Assembly (NCBI RefSeq): GCF_000321415.2 | Contig: NC_019902.2 | Location: forward strand, 2,046,001-2,110,000 | Source of the DNA: Thioalkalivibrio nitratireducens DSM 14787 | GTDB taxonomy: Bacteria; Pseudomonadota; Gammaproteobacteria; Ectothiorhodospirales; Ectothiorhodospiraceae | Direction: 5' to 3' | DNA length: 64,000 nucleotides | Shown: positions 44,335 through 54,053 of the stretch, piece by piece | Layout of the letters: each line of letters opens with the position of its first letter | Position numbering within the stretch: the first letter of the stretch is position 1 | Translations under genes and position numbers: made by a program | The notes under the pieces: generated by a model | Seen by the model: the letters and a program-made list of their open reading frames with translations, nothing else | Told to the model about the DNA's origin: nothing | Database searches by the model: none

Positions 44335-45396
44335 ATGAAAGAGCACGAAATGACATTGGGCGAGGAACTCCGCCGCCAGGGAATCACCCGGCGCTCGTTC
44401 CTCAAGTTCTGCGCGGCGGTGGCCTCGTCGATGGCGATCCCCGCGAGCATGGTGCCGGCGATGGCCGCATCCCTCGCCCAGGCCCGGCGCCAATCGGTGA
44501 TCTGGATGCCCTACCAGGAGTGCACCGGGTGCCTGGAGTCGCTGACGCGCTCGTTCGCGCCGACCGTCGAGAACCTGCTGTTCAACTTCGTCTCGATCGA
44601 CTACCAGCACACGCTGCAGGCCGCGGCCGGCGACCAGGCGATCGAGGCGCTGAAGGTGGCGATGGAGGAGAACTGGGGCAAATACCTGCTGCTGGTCGAC
44701 GGCTCGATCCCGCTGAAGGATGACGGCGTCTACTCGGTGTCGCACGGCCAGACCCACCTGGAATCCCTGCGCGAGGTCGCCGAAGGTGCGGCTGCGATCG
44801 TCAGCATCGGTACCTGTGCGGCGTTTGGCGGCGTCGGTGCGGCGCGACCGAACCCCACCGGCGCGGTCGGCGTCGACCAGATCATCACCGACAAGCCGAT
44901 ACTGAACGTCCCGGGCTGCCCGCCGCTGCCCGAGGTGATGACCGGCGTGCTGACCAGTTTCCTGGCCTTTGGTGCGCTGCCCGAGGTGGACAGCCTCAAG
45001 CGCCCGAAGGCATTCTTTGGCGACACCATCCACGACCGCTGCTACCGCCGCCCGTTCTACGACCAGGGCAAGTTCGCCGACACCTTCGACGACGAAGGTG
45101 CGCGCAAGGGCTGGTGCCTCTACAAGCTCGGCTGCAAGGGCCCGATCACCTACAACGCCTGCGCCTCGGTGAAGTGGAACCAGGGACTGAGCTGGCCCAT
45201 CCAATCGGGCCATGGCTGCATCGGCTGTTCCGAACCCAACTTCTGGGACAAGGACAGCTTCTACAAGCCGCTTTCCGCCGGCCAGTGGGGTTCCGCTGAA
45301 GGCATCGCGATCGCCGCTGCCGCCGGGGTTGCCCTGGGTGCGGCTTCCGCGGTGATGTCGCGCAAGAATCAGGACAAGATCTCGGGAGGTAAGTAG
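44335..45396 (+). CDS. hynS: [NiFe] hydrogenase small subunit, Isp type
   Basis: A 353-residue precursor. The Tat signal has T18-R19-R20-S-F-L-K. The proximal cluster motif is C63-T-G-C66; Gly65 replaces the extra Cys of oxygen-tolerant enzymes. Other ligands: GTCAAFGG, PGCPPLPE, HDRCYRRP, GWCLYKLGCKGP and HGCIGCSEPNFWD. A hydrophobic C-terminal segment (AIAAAAGVALGAASAV) may anchor it. It passes electrons from the NiFe site to Isp1/Isp2 on the periplasmic face. Confidence 0.95.
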   Translation: MKEHEMTLGEELRRQGITRRSFLKFCAAVASSMAIPASMVPAMAASLAQARRQSVIWMPYQECTGCLESLTRSFAPTVENLLFNFVSIDYQHTLQAAAGDQAIEALKVAMEENWGKYLLLVDGSIPLKDDGVYSVSHGQTHLESLREVAEGAAAIVSIGTCAAFGGVGAARPNPTGAVGVDQIITDKPILNVPGCPPLPEVMTGVLTSFLAFGALPEVDSLKRPKAFFGDTIHDRCYRRPFYDQGKFADTFDDEGARKGWCLYKLGCKGPITYNACASVKWNQGLSWPIQSGHGCIGCSEPNFWDKDSFYKPLSAGQWGSAEGIAIAAAAGVALGAASAVMSRKNQDKISGGK

Positions 45397-45398
45397 CC

Positions 45399-46052
45399 AT
45401 GACACTCCTCGACTTTGCACGCGGCCCCGCGATGCAGATCGCCATCATCATCTTCATCTTGGGTATCTTCTGGCGTCTGGTCGGCGTCTGGGCGCTGCGA
45501 CACAAGAAGGATTTGTCCGAACCGCGCCAGAAGGGCGCGTGGATCGGCGGGATCAAGGGCCTGTTCGTGCACGCCTGGCCATACAAGCCGTTCGTGCCGA
45601 AAGTGGGCACCCAGTACATCGTCGGCTATATCATCCACCTCGGCCTGTTCATCGTGCTGATCTTCGGCACGCCGCACATGCTGTTCTTCGCCGACATCGT
45701 TGGCTTCACCTGGTGGACGCTTCCGGGTGGCGTGATCACGGCGACCGCGGTCATCACCACGCTGGCGCTGTTCATCGCGCTGGCCAAGCGGCTGACCAAC
45801 CCAGTCCAGCGGCTGATCTCGAACTTCGACGACTACGCGGCCTGGGCGCTGACGACGGCACCGTTCGTGACTGGCCTGATGACCAAATGGAACATGTGGC
45901 CGCACTACGAGACCGGGCTCGCGATCCATCTGCTCAGCGTCTGGCTGCTGCTGATCTACTTCCCATTCGGCAAACTGATGCACTCGTTCTGGTTCGTGGT
46001 TTCCCGTTACACCACCGGATCCCGTTTCGCACGCAGGGGGGGCATGGCATGA
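45399..46052 (+). CDS. isp1: hydrogenase-associated b-type cytochrome Isp1
   Basis: A 217-residue membrane protein with five hydrophobic spans and paired His residues (IIHLGLFIV, AIHLLSVWLLL), resembling the NarI/DsrM cytochrome b family. Isp1 takes electrons from the small subunit across the membrane. It lies 2 nt after hynS and overlaps isp2 by ATGA. Confidence 0.88.
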   Translation: MTLLDFARGPAMQIAIIIFILGIFWRLVGVWALRHKKDLSEPRQKGAWIGGIKGLFVHAWPYKPFVPKVGTQYIVGYIIHLGLFIVLIFGTPHMLFFADIVGFTWWTLPGGVITATAVITTLALFIALAKRLTNPVQRLISNFDDYAAWALTTAPFVTGLMTKWNMWPHYETGLAIHLLSVWLLLIYFPFGKLMHSFWFVVSRYTTGSRFARRGGMA

Positions 46053-47413
46053 GCGACACAACGACTGAAATCGCCCTGGACCTCGAGGCCAAGCGGCTCT
46101 CGGTCCGGAAACCCGAAGAGCGTTACGACGTTCAGGGCACCATGAGCGACGAGCAGCGCGTCCAGAAGGTGATGGAGAATTTCGCCAAGGACTTCGGCCA
46201 CGTCGCGGCCACCTACATGGAAGCTTGCATCCACTGCGGCGCCTGCGCCCACGCCTGTCCGTTCTACGAGGCCAGCGGGGGTGACCCGCGGCTCACGCCA
46301 ATCTGGAAGATCGAACCCTTCAAGCAGGCGTACAAGCGCGAGGCCGGCCCGCTGGCTTTCTTCTACAAGGCGTTCAACCTGAAGCCCAAGGTCACCGTCG
46401 ACGAGTTGAAGGAATGGCAGGAACTGCTCTACGACACCTGCACCATGTGCGGTCGCTGCACGCTGATCTGCCCGATGAGCATCGACATCGCCGCTCTGGT
46501 CGGCATGGCGCGCCACGGCATGTTCCACGCCGGGCTGGTACCGCATGAGCTGTACATGGTGACCGAGAAAGCCGAACGCGAAGGCAGCCCGCTGGGCGCG
46601 ACGCCGCAGGTGTTCGAGGACCGCATCGAATGGATGGGCGACGAACACGAGGTCGAGATGCACGTCGACGAGGACCAGGCCGACGTGCTGGTGCTGATGT
46701 CGTCGATCGAGATCCAGAAGTACCCGGAATCGATGGCCGCCACCGCGAAGATCCTGAACGCGATGGGCAAGTCCTGGACCTTCCACACCGAAGGCTACGA
46801 GGCGACCAACTTCGGCATGCTCTCCGGCAACCTCGAGTGGCAGCGCGACATGTCGATGAAGATCATCCAGACGGCCGAGAATATCGGTGCCAAGCTGGTG
46901 ATCCTGCCCGAGTGCGGGCACGCCTACCAGGCACTGCGCTGGCAGGGCGCGAACATGTACGGCAAGCCCCTGCCCTTCCAGGTCCAACACATCTCCGAGT
47001 TCCTGGCCGACGCCGTGGAGTCGGGGGCACTCAAGCTGAAGAAGCTCGACAAGACGGTCGCCTTCCACGATCCCTGCCAGATCTCCCGCCGGGGTGGCGC
47101 CACGCCCGCACCGCGCAAGGTGCTCGAAGCCCTGGGTGTCGATCTGAAGGAATCCGAGAGCGGTGGCGACATGAACATCTGTTGCGGCGGCGGAGGCGGG
47201 GTGATCACCATCCACCGGGCCGACACGCTGCGCTACAAGGTGATGGGCGCCAAGTTCCGGCAACTGGATGCCACCGGTGCCGAAATGATGGTGACGAGCT
47301 GTTCCAACTGCCGTCAGAACTTTGACGACAGCGGCGAGAAGCTGAACTGGGGCAAGGAAATGAACAGCCTGCTCGAACTGGTGGCGGACAATCTGGAGGA
47401 GGCTAAGCAATGA
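46049..47413 (+). CDS. isp2: hydrogenase-associated HdrD-like Fe-S protein Isp2
   Basis: A 454-residue cytoplasmic protein. Two [4Fe-4S] motifs lie at residues 60-70 (CIHCGACAHAC) and 131-141 (CTMCGRCTLIC). A C-terminal HdrD-type CCG domain shows HDPCQISRRGG, NICCGGGGGV and TSCSNCRQNF. It resembles the catalytic part of heterodisulfide reductase and DsrK, so it may transfer electrons to quinone or a disulfide. Between hynS and hynL, as in Thiocapsa-type hyn operons. Confidence 0.9.
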   Translation: MSDTTTEIALDLEAKRLSVRKPEERYDVQGTMSDEQRVQKVMENFAKDFGHVAATYMEACIHCGACAHACPFYEASGGDPRLTPIWKIEPFKQAYKREAGPLAFFYKAFNLKPKVTVDELKEWQELLYDTCTMCGRCTLICPMSIDIAALVGMARHGMFHAGLVPHELYMVTEKAEREGSPLGATPQVFEDRIEWMGDEHEVEMHVDEDQADVLVLMSSIEIQKYPESMAATAKILNAMGKSWTFHTEGYEATNFGMLSGNLEWQRDMSMKIIQTAENIGAKLVILPECGHAYQALRWQGANMYGKPLPFQVQHISEFLADAVESGALKLKKLDKTVAFHDPCQISRRGGATPAPRKVLEALGVDLKESESGGDMNICCGGGGGVITIHRADTLRYKVMGAKFRQLDATGAEMMVTSCSNCRQNFDDSGEKLNWGKEMNSLLELVADNLEEAKQ

Positions 47414-49149
47414 GCTCGGAACGAATCGTTGTTGACCCCGTCACCCGCATCGAGGGCCACCTGCGCATCGAGGCGGAAACCGACACGGACGGGCGTATCA
47501 CCAGCGCGTACAGTTCGGGGACGATGGTGCGCGGTCTCGAGATCGTGATGCAGGGCCGCGACCCGCGTGATGCCTGGGCGTTCACCCAGCGCATCTGCGG
47601 GGTCTGCACGCTGGTGCACGGCATGGCCTCGATCCGCTCGATCGAGAACGCGCTCGACTACCCCATCCCGCCCAACGCCCAGCTGATCCGCAACTTGATG
47701 AGCGGAGCCCAGTACGTGCTCGACCACGTGATGCATTTCTATCACCTGCATGCGCTCGACTGGGTGGATGTGGTATCGGCGCTAAAAGCCGACCCGCAGG
47801 CCACGTCCGAACTGGCACAGTCCATCTCGACCTACCGCAACTCCTCGCCCGGCTACTTCGCCGACGTGCAGAAGAACGTGAAGAACCTGGTGGAATCGGG
47901 GCAGCTGGGGATCTTCGCGAATGCCTACTGGGGCCACCCGGAATACAAGCTGCCTCCCGAAGCGAACCTGATGGCGGTGGCCCACTACCTGGACGCCCTT
48001 GCCTGGCAGCGTGACGTGGCTAAGTTGCACGCGGTCTTCGGCGGCAAGAACCCGCATCCGAACTTCGTGGTCGGCGGCGCGCCTACCGCGTTCAGCGGCG
48101 GCCCCGGCGGCAGCGGGCAGACCTCGCTGAACGATGTCGGGCTGAGCGTGGTACGCGACGTCATTCTGCAGATGCAGGAGTTCATCGACCAGGTGTACGT
48201 GCCCGACACACTGGCCATCGCCAGCTTCTACAAGGACTGGTTCCAGCGCGGCGAAGGCGTCGGCAACTTTCTCACCTGCGGCGACTTTCCGGCCGAAGGC
48301 TATGGCGACGTCTCGAGCTACCTGATCCCGCCGGGCGTGATCCTGGACCGCGACGTGTCGAAGATCCACCCGCTCGACCTGAACGATCCCGAACAGATCC
48401 AGGAGTACGTGTCCCGCTCGTGGTACGAGTACAAGGATGGCAAGAACGTCGGCCTGCACCCCTACGATGGCGAGACGAAGCTGAATTACACCGGACCCAA
48501 GGCGCCGTACCAGTATCTCGACGTCGAGAACGACTACTCCTGGCTGAAGTCGCCCCGCTGGCGCGGCAAGCCGATGGAGGTGGGTCCGCTCGCCCGCGTG
48601 CTGATGATGTATGCCGCAGGCCACGAACAGACCCGCGAGCTCGCCACGATGGCGCTGACCCAGCTCGACCTGCCGCTCGAGGCGATGTTCTCCACCATGG
48701 GCCGCACCGCGGCGCGCACGCTCGAGAGCAAAATCATCGCCGACAACATGATGATGTGGTACGAGACGCTGGTCGCCAACTTCCGCGCCGGCGACCTGAA
48801 GACCTTCAACGAGGAACTCTGGCATCCGAACCGCTGGCCGAAACATGCGAAGGGCGTCGGTTACATGGAGGCCCCGCGCGGCGCACTGACCCACTACGCG
48901 GTGATCGACAATGGCAAGCTGTCGAATTACCAGGCGGTGGTGCCCACGACCTGGAACGCCGGTCCGCGCGACCCGGAGGGCCAGCCAGGCCCCTACGAGG
49001 CCGCGCTGATGGACAATCACCAAATGCATGACGTCAACCAGCCGCTGGAGATCCTGCGCACCATCCACAGCTTCGACCCCTGCCTCGCCTGCGCGGTGCA
49101 CATGGTCGGACCGGACGGCAAACCGGGGGTCACTGTCAAAGTGAGCTGA
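47410..49149 (+). CDS. hynL: [NiFe] hydrogenase large subunit
   Basis: A 579-residue protein holding the NiFe site: RIEGHLRIEAE, RICGVCTLVH (Cys63, Cys66) and the C-terminal DPC558LAC561AVH564. The 15 residues after His564 (MVGPDGKPGVTVKVS) should be removed by HupD. No in-frame TGA is present, so this is not a selenoenzyme. Context and layout place the enzyme in the Isp-type (group 1e) membrane-bound hydrogenases. It overlaps isp2 by ATGA. Confidence 0.95.
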   Translation: MSSERIVVDPVTRIEGHLRIEAETDTDGRITSAYSSGTMVRGLEIVMQGRDPRDAWAFTQRICGVCTLVHGMASIRSIENALDYPIPPNAQLIRNLMSGAQYVLDHVMHFYHLHALDWVDVVSALKADPQATSELAQSISTYRNSSPGYFADVQKNVKNLVESGQLGIFANAYWGHPEYKLPPEANLMAVAHYLDALAWQRDVAKLHAVFGGKNPHPNFVVGGAPTAFSGGPGGSGQTSLNDVGLSVVRDVILQMQEFIDQVYVPDTLAIASFYKDWFQRGEGVGNFLTCGDFPAEGYGDVSSYLIPPGVILDRDVSKIHPLDLNDPEQIQEYVSRSWYEYKDGKNVGLHPYDGETKLNYTGPKAPYQYLDVENDYSWLKSPRWRGKPMEVGPLARVLMMYAAGHEQTRELATMALTQLDLPLEAMFSTMGRTAARTLESKIIADNMMMWYETLVANFRAGDLKTFNEELWHPNRWPKHAKGVGYMEAPRGALTHYAVIDNGKLSNYQAVVPTTWNAGPRDPEGQPGPYEAALMDNHQMHDVNQPLEILRTIHSFDPCLACAVHMVGPDGKPGVTVKVS

Positions 49150-49207
49150 GACCGAACTCCGGAGGCACCCCGTGTGCTTCCGGCATTGCTGGCCCACACG
49201 GCCATTC

Positions 49208-49245
49208 AAGGGCCGGGGCGGTATCGCCCCGGCCCTTTCGCTTTT
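49208..49245 (+). terminator. rho-independent terminator of the hydrogenase operon
   Basis: AAGGGCCGGGGCG (49208-49220) pairs perfectly with CGCCCCGGCCCTT (49225-49237) over a GTAT tetraloop and is followed by TCGCTTTT. It lies 59 nt after the hynL stop. The rest of the gap to 49581 shows no gene. Confidence 0.9.
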
Positions 49246-49581
49246 CTCCCCGGCACAGCACTCGAGCTCCTCGCCGTTCCGCCCCCCTCCTGGGGGCGGT
49301 CCGGCCCATGGGGAGCAGACGCTCAGCCGGTACCATCGCCAACGCCTCTGCGCACACGATGTGCCGGGATGTGTCACCCAGTGGTGAGCCTCTGCCTCCA
49401 GCAGGATGTCGGATGGTCCTTCTGGGCACCGGGCGCGGCTCCGTGGCAGTCGATGCGCCGACGCATTCGGGTTGCGCACGGGCGATGGCCCACCGTCCCC
49501 CGCAGCCGTTTCTTGACCGGCAGTCGGCTCACCCGTCACTCTGATGCGCTGCTACAAACGACACGGAGCACTCGCCACCTC

Positions 49582-49908
49582 ATGTTCTTGAATGTGATCA
49601 TCGACGACCAGATCTACAGGCTGAACGTGCCGGACGAGATCGTGACCGACGCCGGCGACTTCTTCGACCGGATGGACCGCGAGATGGATGCGGGTTGCCA
49701 GCTGGGACGCGAGTGGGTGCGCCAGCCCGGGATCGAGGATCGCCTGCGCGTCGTCGGCGACCGACTACTGAGCGCGCTGGAGCGGGAGAACCATGACGTG
49801 GGCCGGATGATGGCGGCCTACATCCTGAACCGTGCGCCGAGCGTCGACACTCTGTCGCTCGACACCACCGGCGAGATTCAGAACACCGAGATCCGCTACC
49901 GCGCCTGA
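49582..49908 (+). CDS. small hypothetical protein downstream of the hydrogenase operon
   Basis: A 108-residue acidic soluble protein (MFLNVIIDDQIYRLNVPDE) with a mostly helical centre (GDFFDRMDREMDAGCQLG; RLRVVGDRLLSALEREN). No family recognised. It lies beyond the operon terminator, so it likely has its own promoter; a hydrogenase role is possible from position only. Confidence 0.65.
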   Translation: MFLNVIIDDQIYRLNVPDEIVTDAGDFFDRMDREMDAGCQLGREWVRQPGIEDRLRVVGDRLLSALERENHDVGRMMAAYILNRAPSVDTLSLDTTGEIQNTEIRYRA

Positions 49909-50262
49909 TCGGGGACCCTTGCCCACAACGGACACACGATTCACCTGGGAAGGACGGAACAGCATGGACGCTGTGCAGGCTTGGGGCTGCTTTTTTCGGT
50001 GGAATCGATGCCCACTCCCAGCCGACCATCCGCAATTCCAGTGGATCGCGTTGCACCAATCGCCGATTGCCTTGGCAACCCAGGTGCGGCGTTTATCCGC
50101 ACAACCCGATTCCTGCCGAATGCCGGCGCGGCCTGACAGCGTCATCCACCAACGGGAGGTCAAAGCCATCCTGGATGTTGTGGAACGCCCGCAACGCCGT
50201 GCGGTGGATGACAGCCAACGGCCTTTTCCGCCCTGGAGCGGCTGTGTCGAGTGTGGTCTGCC
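49909..50262. other. gene-free stretch
   Basis: About 354 nt between convergent genes. I see no convincing coding, RNA or regulatory element in it; the frames that stay open here have no recognisable motif. Confidence 0.4.
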
Positions 50263-51165
50263 TCACCGCACCACCTTCACGCGCTGGGTGCGTCGGGTCG
50301 GGTGGCGGTTGATCCAGAGGCAGTAGAACACCCACAGGAACACCGGGACGTTCATCAGAATGCCGTAGAGCAGCGGCACCAGCCCGAGCTGCGGAAGTTG
50401 CAGAATCGCGAATGCGACCATCATCGCGATGCCGGCGTTCTGCACCCCCACTTCCACTGTGATCGCACGCACGCTGTCGGCTGGCAGCTGCAGACGCCGC
50501 GCGAACTGGTAGCCGAGGGTCATCGCCGACACGCACAGTGCCAGCACCGCCAGCGTCTCCACGCTGAGCAGCGCCGGCAGGCGGTGCTGATACGCCAGGA
50601 ACAATGCCACCACCACCGTCACCATGGCCACCCCGGTAAAGACTTTCACCAGCGGCAGCAGGGTGGCGACCGTATGTTCCGCGAGCAGTCGGCGCACCCC
50701 CATACCCAGCAACGCAGGCACCACTGTAACCAGTAGCAGTTGGCCGACCGTGGCCCAGTACGGCAGCGAGAACCCCTGTTCCGCGAGTCCCAGCAGCTGC
50801 AGATTCCAGCCCATGATCAGCGGCAGCGTGAACGGGGCCAGGAGCCCTGCGATCGCGGTCAGGCTAACCGACAGTGCCAGGTCGCCCTGCACCAGGAAGC
50901 TGAACATGTTCGAGGTCGCGCCACCCGGAACCAGCGCGACCAGCAAAAGCCCGGCGGCCGCCAGCGCCGGTAGCGGAAGCACCAGCACCAGCGCCCAAGC
51001 GAGCAGCGGCAATGCCAGCACCTGCAGCGAGAGCCCGACCAGTACCCTTCGCGGGTGTCGCAGGATGCGCGTGAAATCGCCTCCGCGCAGGCTCAGTCCC
51101 ATCGCCAGCATCACGCTGGCCAATACCCAGGGCAGCACCACCTGCGCCAGCCACTCTGCGGACAT
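50263..51165 (-). CDS. SBF-family (bile acid:Na+ symporter-like) transporter
   Basis: A 300-residue membrane protein with about nine spans. Family features include LPWVLASVMLAMGLSLRGGDF, LVPGGATSNMFSFLVQGDLA and the sodium-site-like EVGVQNAGIAMMVA. Bacterial members carry small organic anions with Na+; the substrate is unknown. It appears monocistronic. Confidence 0.87.
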   Translation of the reverse strand: MSAEWLAQVVLPWVLASVMLAMGLSLRGGDFTRILRHPRRVLVGLSLQVLALPLLAWALVLVLPLPALAAAGLLLVALVPGGATSNMFSFLVQGDLALSVSLTAIAGLLAPFTLPLIMGWNLQLLGLAEQGFSLPYWATVGQLLLVTVVPALLGMGVRRLLAEHTVATLLPLVKVFTGVAMVTVVVALFLAYQHRLPALLSVETLAVLALCVSAMTLGYQFARRLQLPADSVRAITVEVGVQNAGIAMMVAFAILQLPQLGLVPLLYGILMNVPVFLWVFYCLWINRHPTRRTQRVKVVR

Positions 51166-51674
51166 GCTGCTCCCTTGGAATGTGTTGCGAGCCCTTACTG
51201 GGTCCCGAGCCTACCGTGCGTGCTCCCTCGGCGCCATTTGGATGAGCGATGCACCGATTGCTGCCAGGCCGCGCCGACGCGCTGCGGCAACGGGGGCCAC
51301 TTGACCCGCCCGGCCGGCGGCTCGACCATTGCCGCGGGGTTGCCCTCTCTCCCGCTTGCGGGACCCGGTGGCCAAGAGAACCGGGGACAGATTTGCCAAT
51401 CGGTCCCCGGAGGCGCCGGGAGCAGATTTCGAACAGCTGGGAACAAGCCCGAAGGGCGGAGGACAAAATGCTCGGAGTCATGGGGCGGGGTGAGGGTGAG
51501 TGCGCCGCGGCCACGCCGTGCGCTCCCCCCCCTCCCCAGCTCTCCCCCGCCAGCGGGGAGGGAGCTCATCCGCCCCTCTCCCCTCGCGGGAGAGGGGGTT
51601 GTTCTGCCCGGCCCCGCTTGGGGGGCGCTATTCCTCCCCGGCGGGAGAACTGCTGCCTTGGACGCGAGGGTTTG
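51166..51674. repeat. gene-free stretch with intergenic hairpin repeats
   Basis: CCCCTCTCCC (51573-51582) pairs with GGGAGAGGGG (51588-51597); just upstream (about 51543-51562) a second small palindrome (CCCCCGCCAGCGGGG) occurs. These are the common GGGAGAGGGG-type intergenic repeats. A GGGGACAGATTTGCC/GGTCCCCGG block at 51383-51412 is another repeat-like piece. Confidence 0.5.
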
Positions 51675-52541
51675 GTGCGCAAGACAACGATCTGGTGGCA
51701 AACCCTGCGCCCACGTACGCTGCCGGCGGCGGTGGGGCCGGTGGTGCTCGGACAGGCACTGGTTGCCGCGGGGCATTTTTCCTGGGCCACCGCGGTGCTC
51801 TGTGTCGTCTGCGCGGTCGCGCTGCAGCTCGCGGTGAACATTGCGAACGACCTGTTCGACGGTCTCTCCGGCGTCGATCAGCCCGACCGGGTCGGACCGA
51901 TACGGGCATTGCAGGCGGGCCTGCTGAACGCAGCCGAACTGCGCGCCGGGCTCGTCGTCACCCTCGGCATCGCCATCGCGACCGGGCTCTGGCTGATCGT
52001 CTTCGGACACTGGCTGCTCTGGATTCTCGGCGGCCTCGCCGTACTCGCGGTACTCGGCTACAGCGGCGGGAGGCGGCCTTACGCGAACCGCGCGCTGGGC
52101 GAGGTCGCGGTCTGGCTGTTTTTCGGTCCGGTGGCCGTGCTCGGCAGCCTGCTCGCCCAGCGCAGCCCGGTTACTCCCGAGGCCGTTGTCGCGGCCGTGC
52201 TCGTCGGCCTTCCCGTGGCGGCGATCCTGGTTGTGAACAACCTGCGCGACCGGCACACCGATGCGCGTGCCGGCAAGGCGACGCTCGCGGTGCGGCTGGG
52301 GCCGGAACGCACCCGCCTGCTGTTCGCGGCGCTGACACTCGGCCCGCTGCTCGCGGCGCTGCCCCTGGCACTGCCACTCTGGACCTGGGCCGCCTGGACG
52401 ATTGTCGCACTCGCTGCAGTACACATGAACCTGCGCCTGCGCAGCCGGGATGGCCGAAAGCTGAACCCGCTCTTGGGGTACAGTGCACTGTATTCCCTGG
52501 GATTCTCCCTGTGGCTGATCCTGCGCCTGGTGTTGGCATGA
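51675..52541 (+). CDS. menA: 1,4-dihydroxy-2-naphthoate polyprenyltransferase MenA
   Basis: A 288-residue UbiA-superfamily membrane protein. The two Asp-rich prenyl-diphosphate sites are NIANDLFDGLSGVD and VNNLRDRHTDARAGKATLAVRLG, which fit MenA rather than UbiA. It joins the polyprenyl chain to DHNA in menaquinone synthesis. The start is a GTG at 51675 behind GAGGG. It overlaps the next gene by ATGA. Confidence 0.85.
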   Translation: MRKTTIWWQTLRPRTLPAAVGPVVLGQALVAAGHFSWATAVLCVVCAVALQLAVNIANDLFDGLSGVDQPDRVGPIRALQAGLLNAAELRAGLVVTLGIAIATGLWLIVFGHWLLWILGGLAVLAVLGYSGGRRPYANRALGEVAVWLFFGPVAVLGSLLAQRSPVTPEAVVAAVLVGLPVAAILVVNNLRDRHTDARAGKATLAVRLGPERTRLLFAALTLGPLLAALPLALPLWTWAAWTIVALAAVHMNLRLRSRDGRKLNPLLGYSALYSLGFSLWLILRLVLA

Positions 52542-54016
52542 GTTACCGTTCCGGTACTGGTCGCCCGGGTCGAACGCTGGTCTTCGGCGCCAGCGGCTAC
52601 ATCGGAACGCACCTGGTGCCGCGGCTGCTGGCCACGGGCGCACCGGTACGTGCCGCCGCCCGGTCGGTCGCGGTCCTCGAAGCCCGGCAGTGGTCCGGAA
52701 TCGAACTCGTCGAGGCAGATGCCCTCAAGCCCGGAACGCTTGCGCCGGCGCTGCAGGGCGTCGATACGGCCTACTACCTGGTGCATTCGATGGGGGTCGG
52801 CAAGCGCTTCGGGACGATCGACCGGGAGGCCGCCGGCAACTTCGCCCGCGCCGCAGCCAACGCGGGCGTACAGCGCATCGTCTACCTAGGCGGGCTGGTG
52901 CCACCGGCGGCGGACACCGAGCACATCGTCTCGCGCCGGCAGACCGGCGACGCGCTGCGCGGCGGACCGGTCCCGGTGACCGAGATCCGCGCCGGGATCA
53001 TCGTCGGACCCGGATCGGCCGCCTTCGAGGTGATGCGCGACTTGGTGTTCCACCTTCCGGTGATGCTCACGCCCCGTTGGGTGCACTCGAAGTCGCCGCC
53101 GATCGCGCTCGACAACCTCCTCAACTATCTGGTCCATGCCCCGGCGATTCCGGAGGCCGCGGGACGCATTCTCGACGCCGCCGGTCCCGAGTACCTCAGC
53201 TATGCCGACATGATGCGGATCCTGGCCGAGGAGGCCGGGCGCCGCCCGCCATGGATCATCCCGGTCCCGGTCCTCACACCCCGGCTGTCGTCGTGGTGGC
53301 TGCGCCTGGTTACCGCGGTCCCGACACCGATCGCCCGGGCATTGATCGAAGGCATGCGCCAGGACTTCACTGCCGACGACAGCGAGATCCGCCGGCTGAT
53401 CCCGCAACCACTGCTCGGCTTCCGCGAGGCGGTGCGGGCGGCCTTCGAGGCCGAGCGCCGCCACACCGTCGCCGCGCGCTGGACCGAGGGCGCGTTCCAG
53501 TTCCGCAACTACCGGCCCGACTATGCCTACTACGCGAAACGGGCTGGCGGCAGTGCCTACTCGGAAGCGCCCCCGCAGGCCGTCTGGGACACGCTCTGCC
53601 GCGTCGGCGGCCGCAATCGGTACTTCTACATGAACGGTCTCTGGAAGCTGCGCGAGGCCCTCGACTGGATGGTCGGCGGTCCCGGGCTGAACTACGGGCG
53701 CCGGCACCCCAACGAGCTGCGGGTCGGCGACACTGTCGATTCCTGGCGGGTGATCGGGATCGAACCGCAGCGCCGGCTTACGCTCTTCTTCGGCATGCGC
53801 GCACCGGGTTCGGGGGTGCTGGAGTTCGAGCTCGTGCCGGAGTGGTCAGGTACCCGCATCCGCGCCACGGCCTACTGGCACCCCGCGGGGGTCTGGGGCC
53901 TGCTCTACTGGTACGCACTGGTGCCGGCGCACCGCTTCATCTTCGCCGGCATGACGCGGGCGATCGCCCGCCGGTCCGAGAGACAGCCCCGGCAGGACGG
54001 CGATGCACCCGGGTGA
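52538..54016 (+). CDS. NAD(P)-binding SDR-like protein with DUF2867 domain
   Basis: A 492-residue protein. The N-terminal atypical SDR domain shows LVFGASGYIGTHLVPRLL and DTAYYLVHSMG; the C-terminal 180 residues (RYFYMNGLWKLREALDWMVG, RLTLFFGMRAPGSGVLEFEL) form the DUF2867/SRPBCC-like lipid-binding fold. Coupled to menA by ATGA, so a quinone- or lipid-related redox step is possible. Substrate unknown. Confidence 0.8.
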   Translation: MSYRSGTGRPGRTLVFGASGYIGTHLVPRLLATGAPVRAAARSVAVLEARQWSGIELVEADALKPGTLAPALQGVDTAYYLVHSMGVGKRFGTIDREAAGNFARAAANAGVQRIVYLGGLVPPAADTEHIVSRRQTGDALRGGPVPVTEIRAGIIVGPGSAAFEVMRDLVFHLPVMLTPRWVHSKSPPIALDNLLNYLVHAPAIPEAAGRILDAAGPEYLSYADMMRILAEEAGRRPPWIIPVPVLTPRLSSWWLRLVTAVPTPIARALIEGMRQDFTADDSEIRRLIPQPLLGFREAVRAAFEAERRHTVAARWTEGAFQFRNYRPDYAYYAKRAGGSAYSEAPPQAVWDTLCRVGGRNRYFYMNGLWKLREALDWMVGGPGLNYGRRHPNELRVGDTVDSWRVIGIEPQRRLTLFFGMRAPGSGVLEFELVPEWSGTRIRATAYWHPAGVWGLLYWYALVPAHRFIFAGMTRAIARRSERQPRQDGDAPG

Positions 54017-54053
54017 CCCGCACGCGTGAAGCACGCCATCCCGGGACGTACGT

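Noticed and set aside
44335-45396. Oxygen-tolerant six-Cys small subunit
   Set aside because: The proximal motif reads CTGC with Gly65 where the supernumerary Cys would be.
47410-49149. Possible selenocysteine hydrogenase, because a selenium-related tRNA gene is nearby
   Set aside because: The large subunit has normal Cys codons at all ligand positions and no in-frame TGA.
49909-50262. Possible degraded gene between the hydrogenase region and the SBF transporter
   Set aside because: Both strands stay open in places, but no motif, ribosome site or coherent composition supports a protein.
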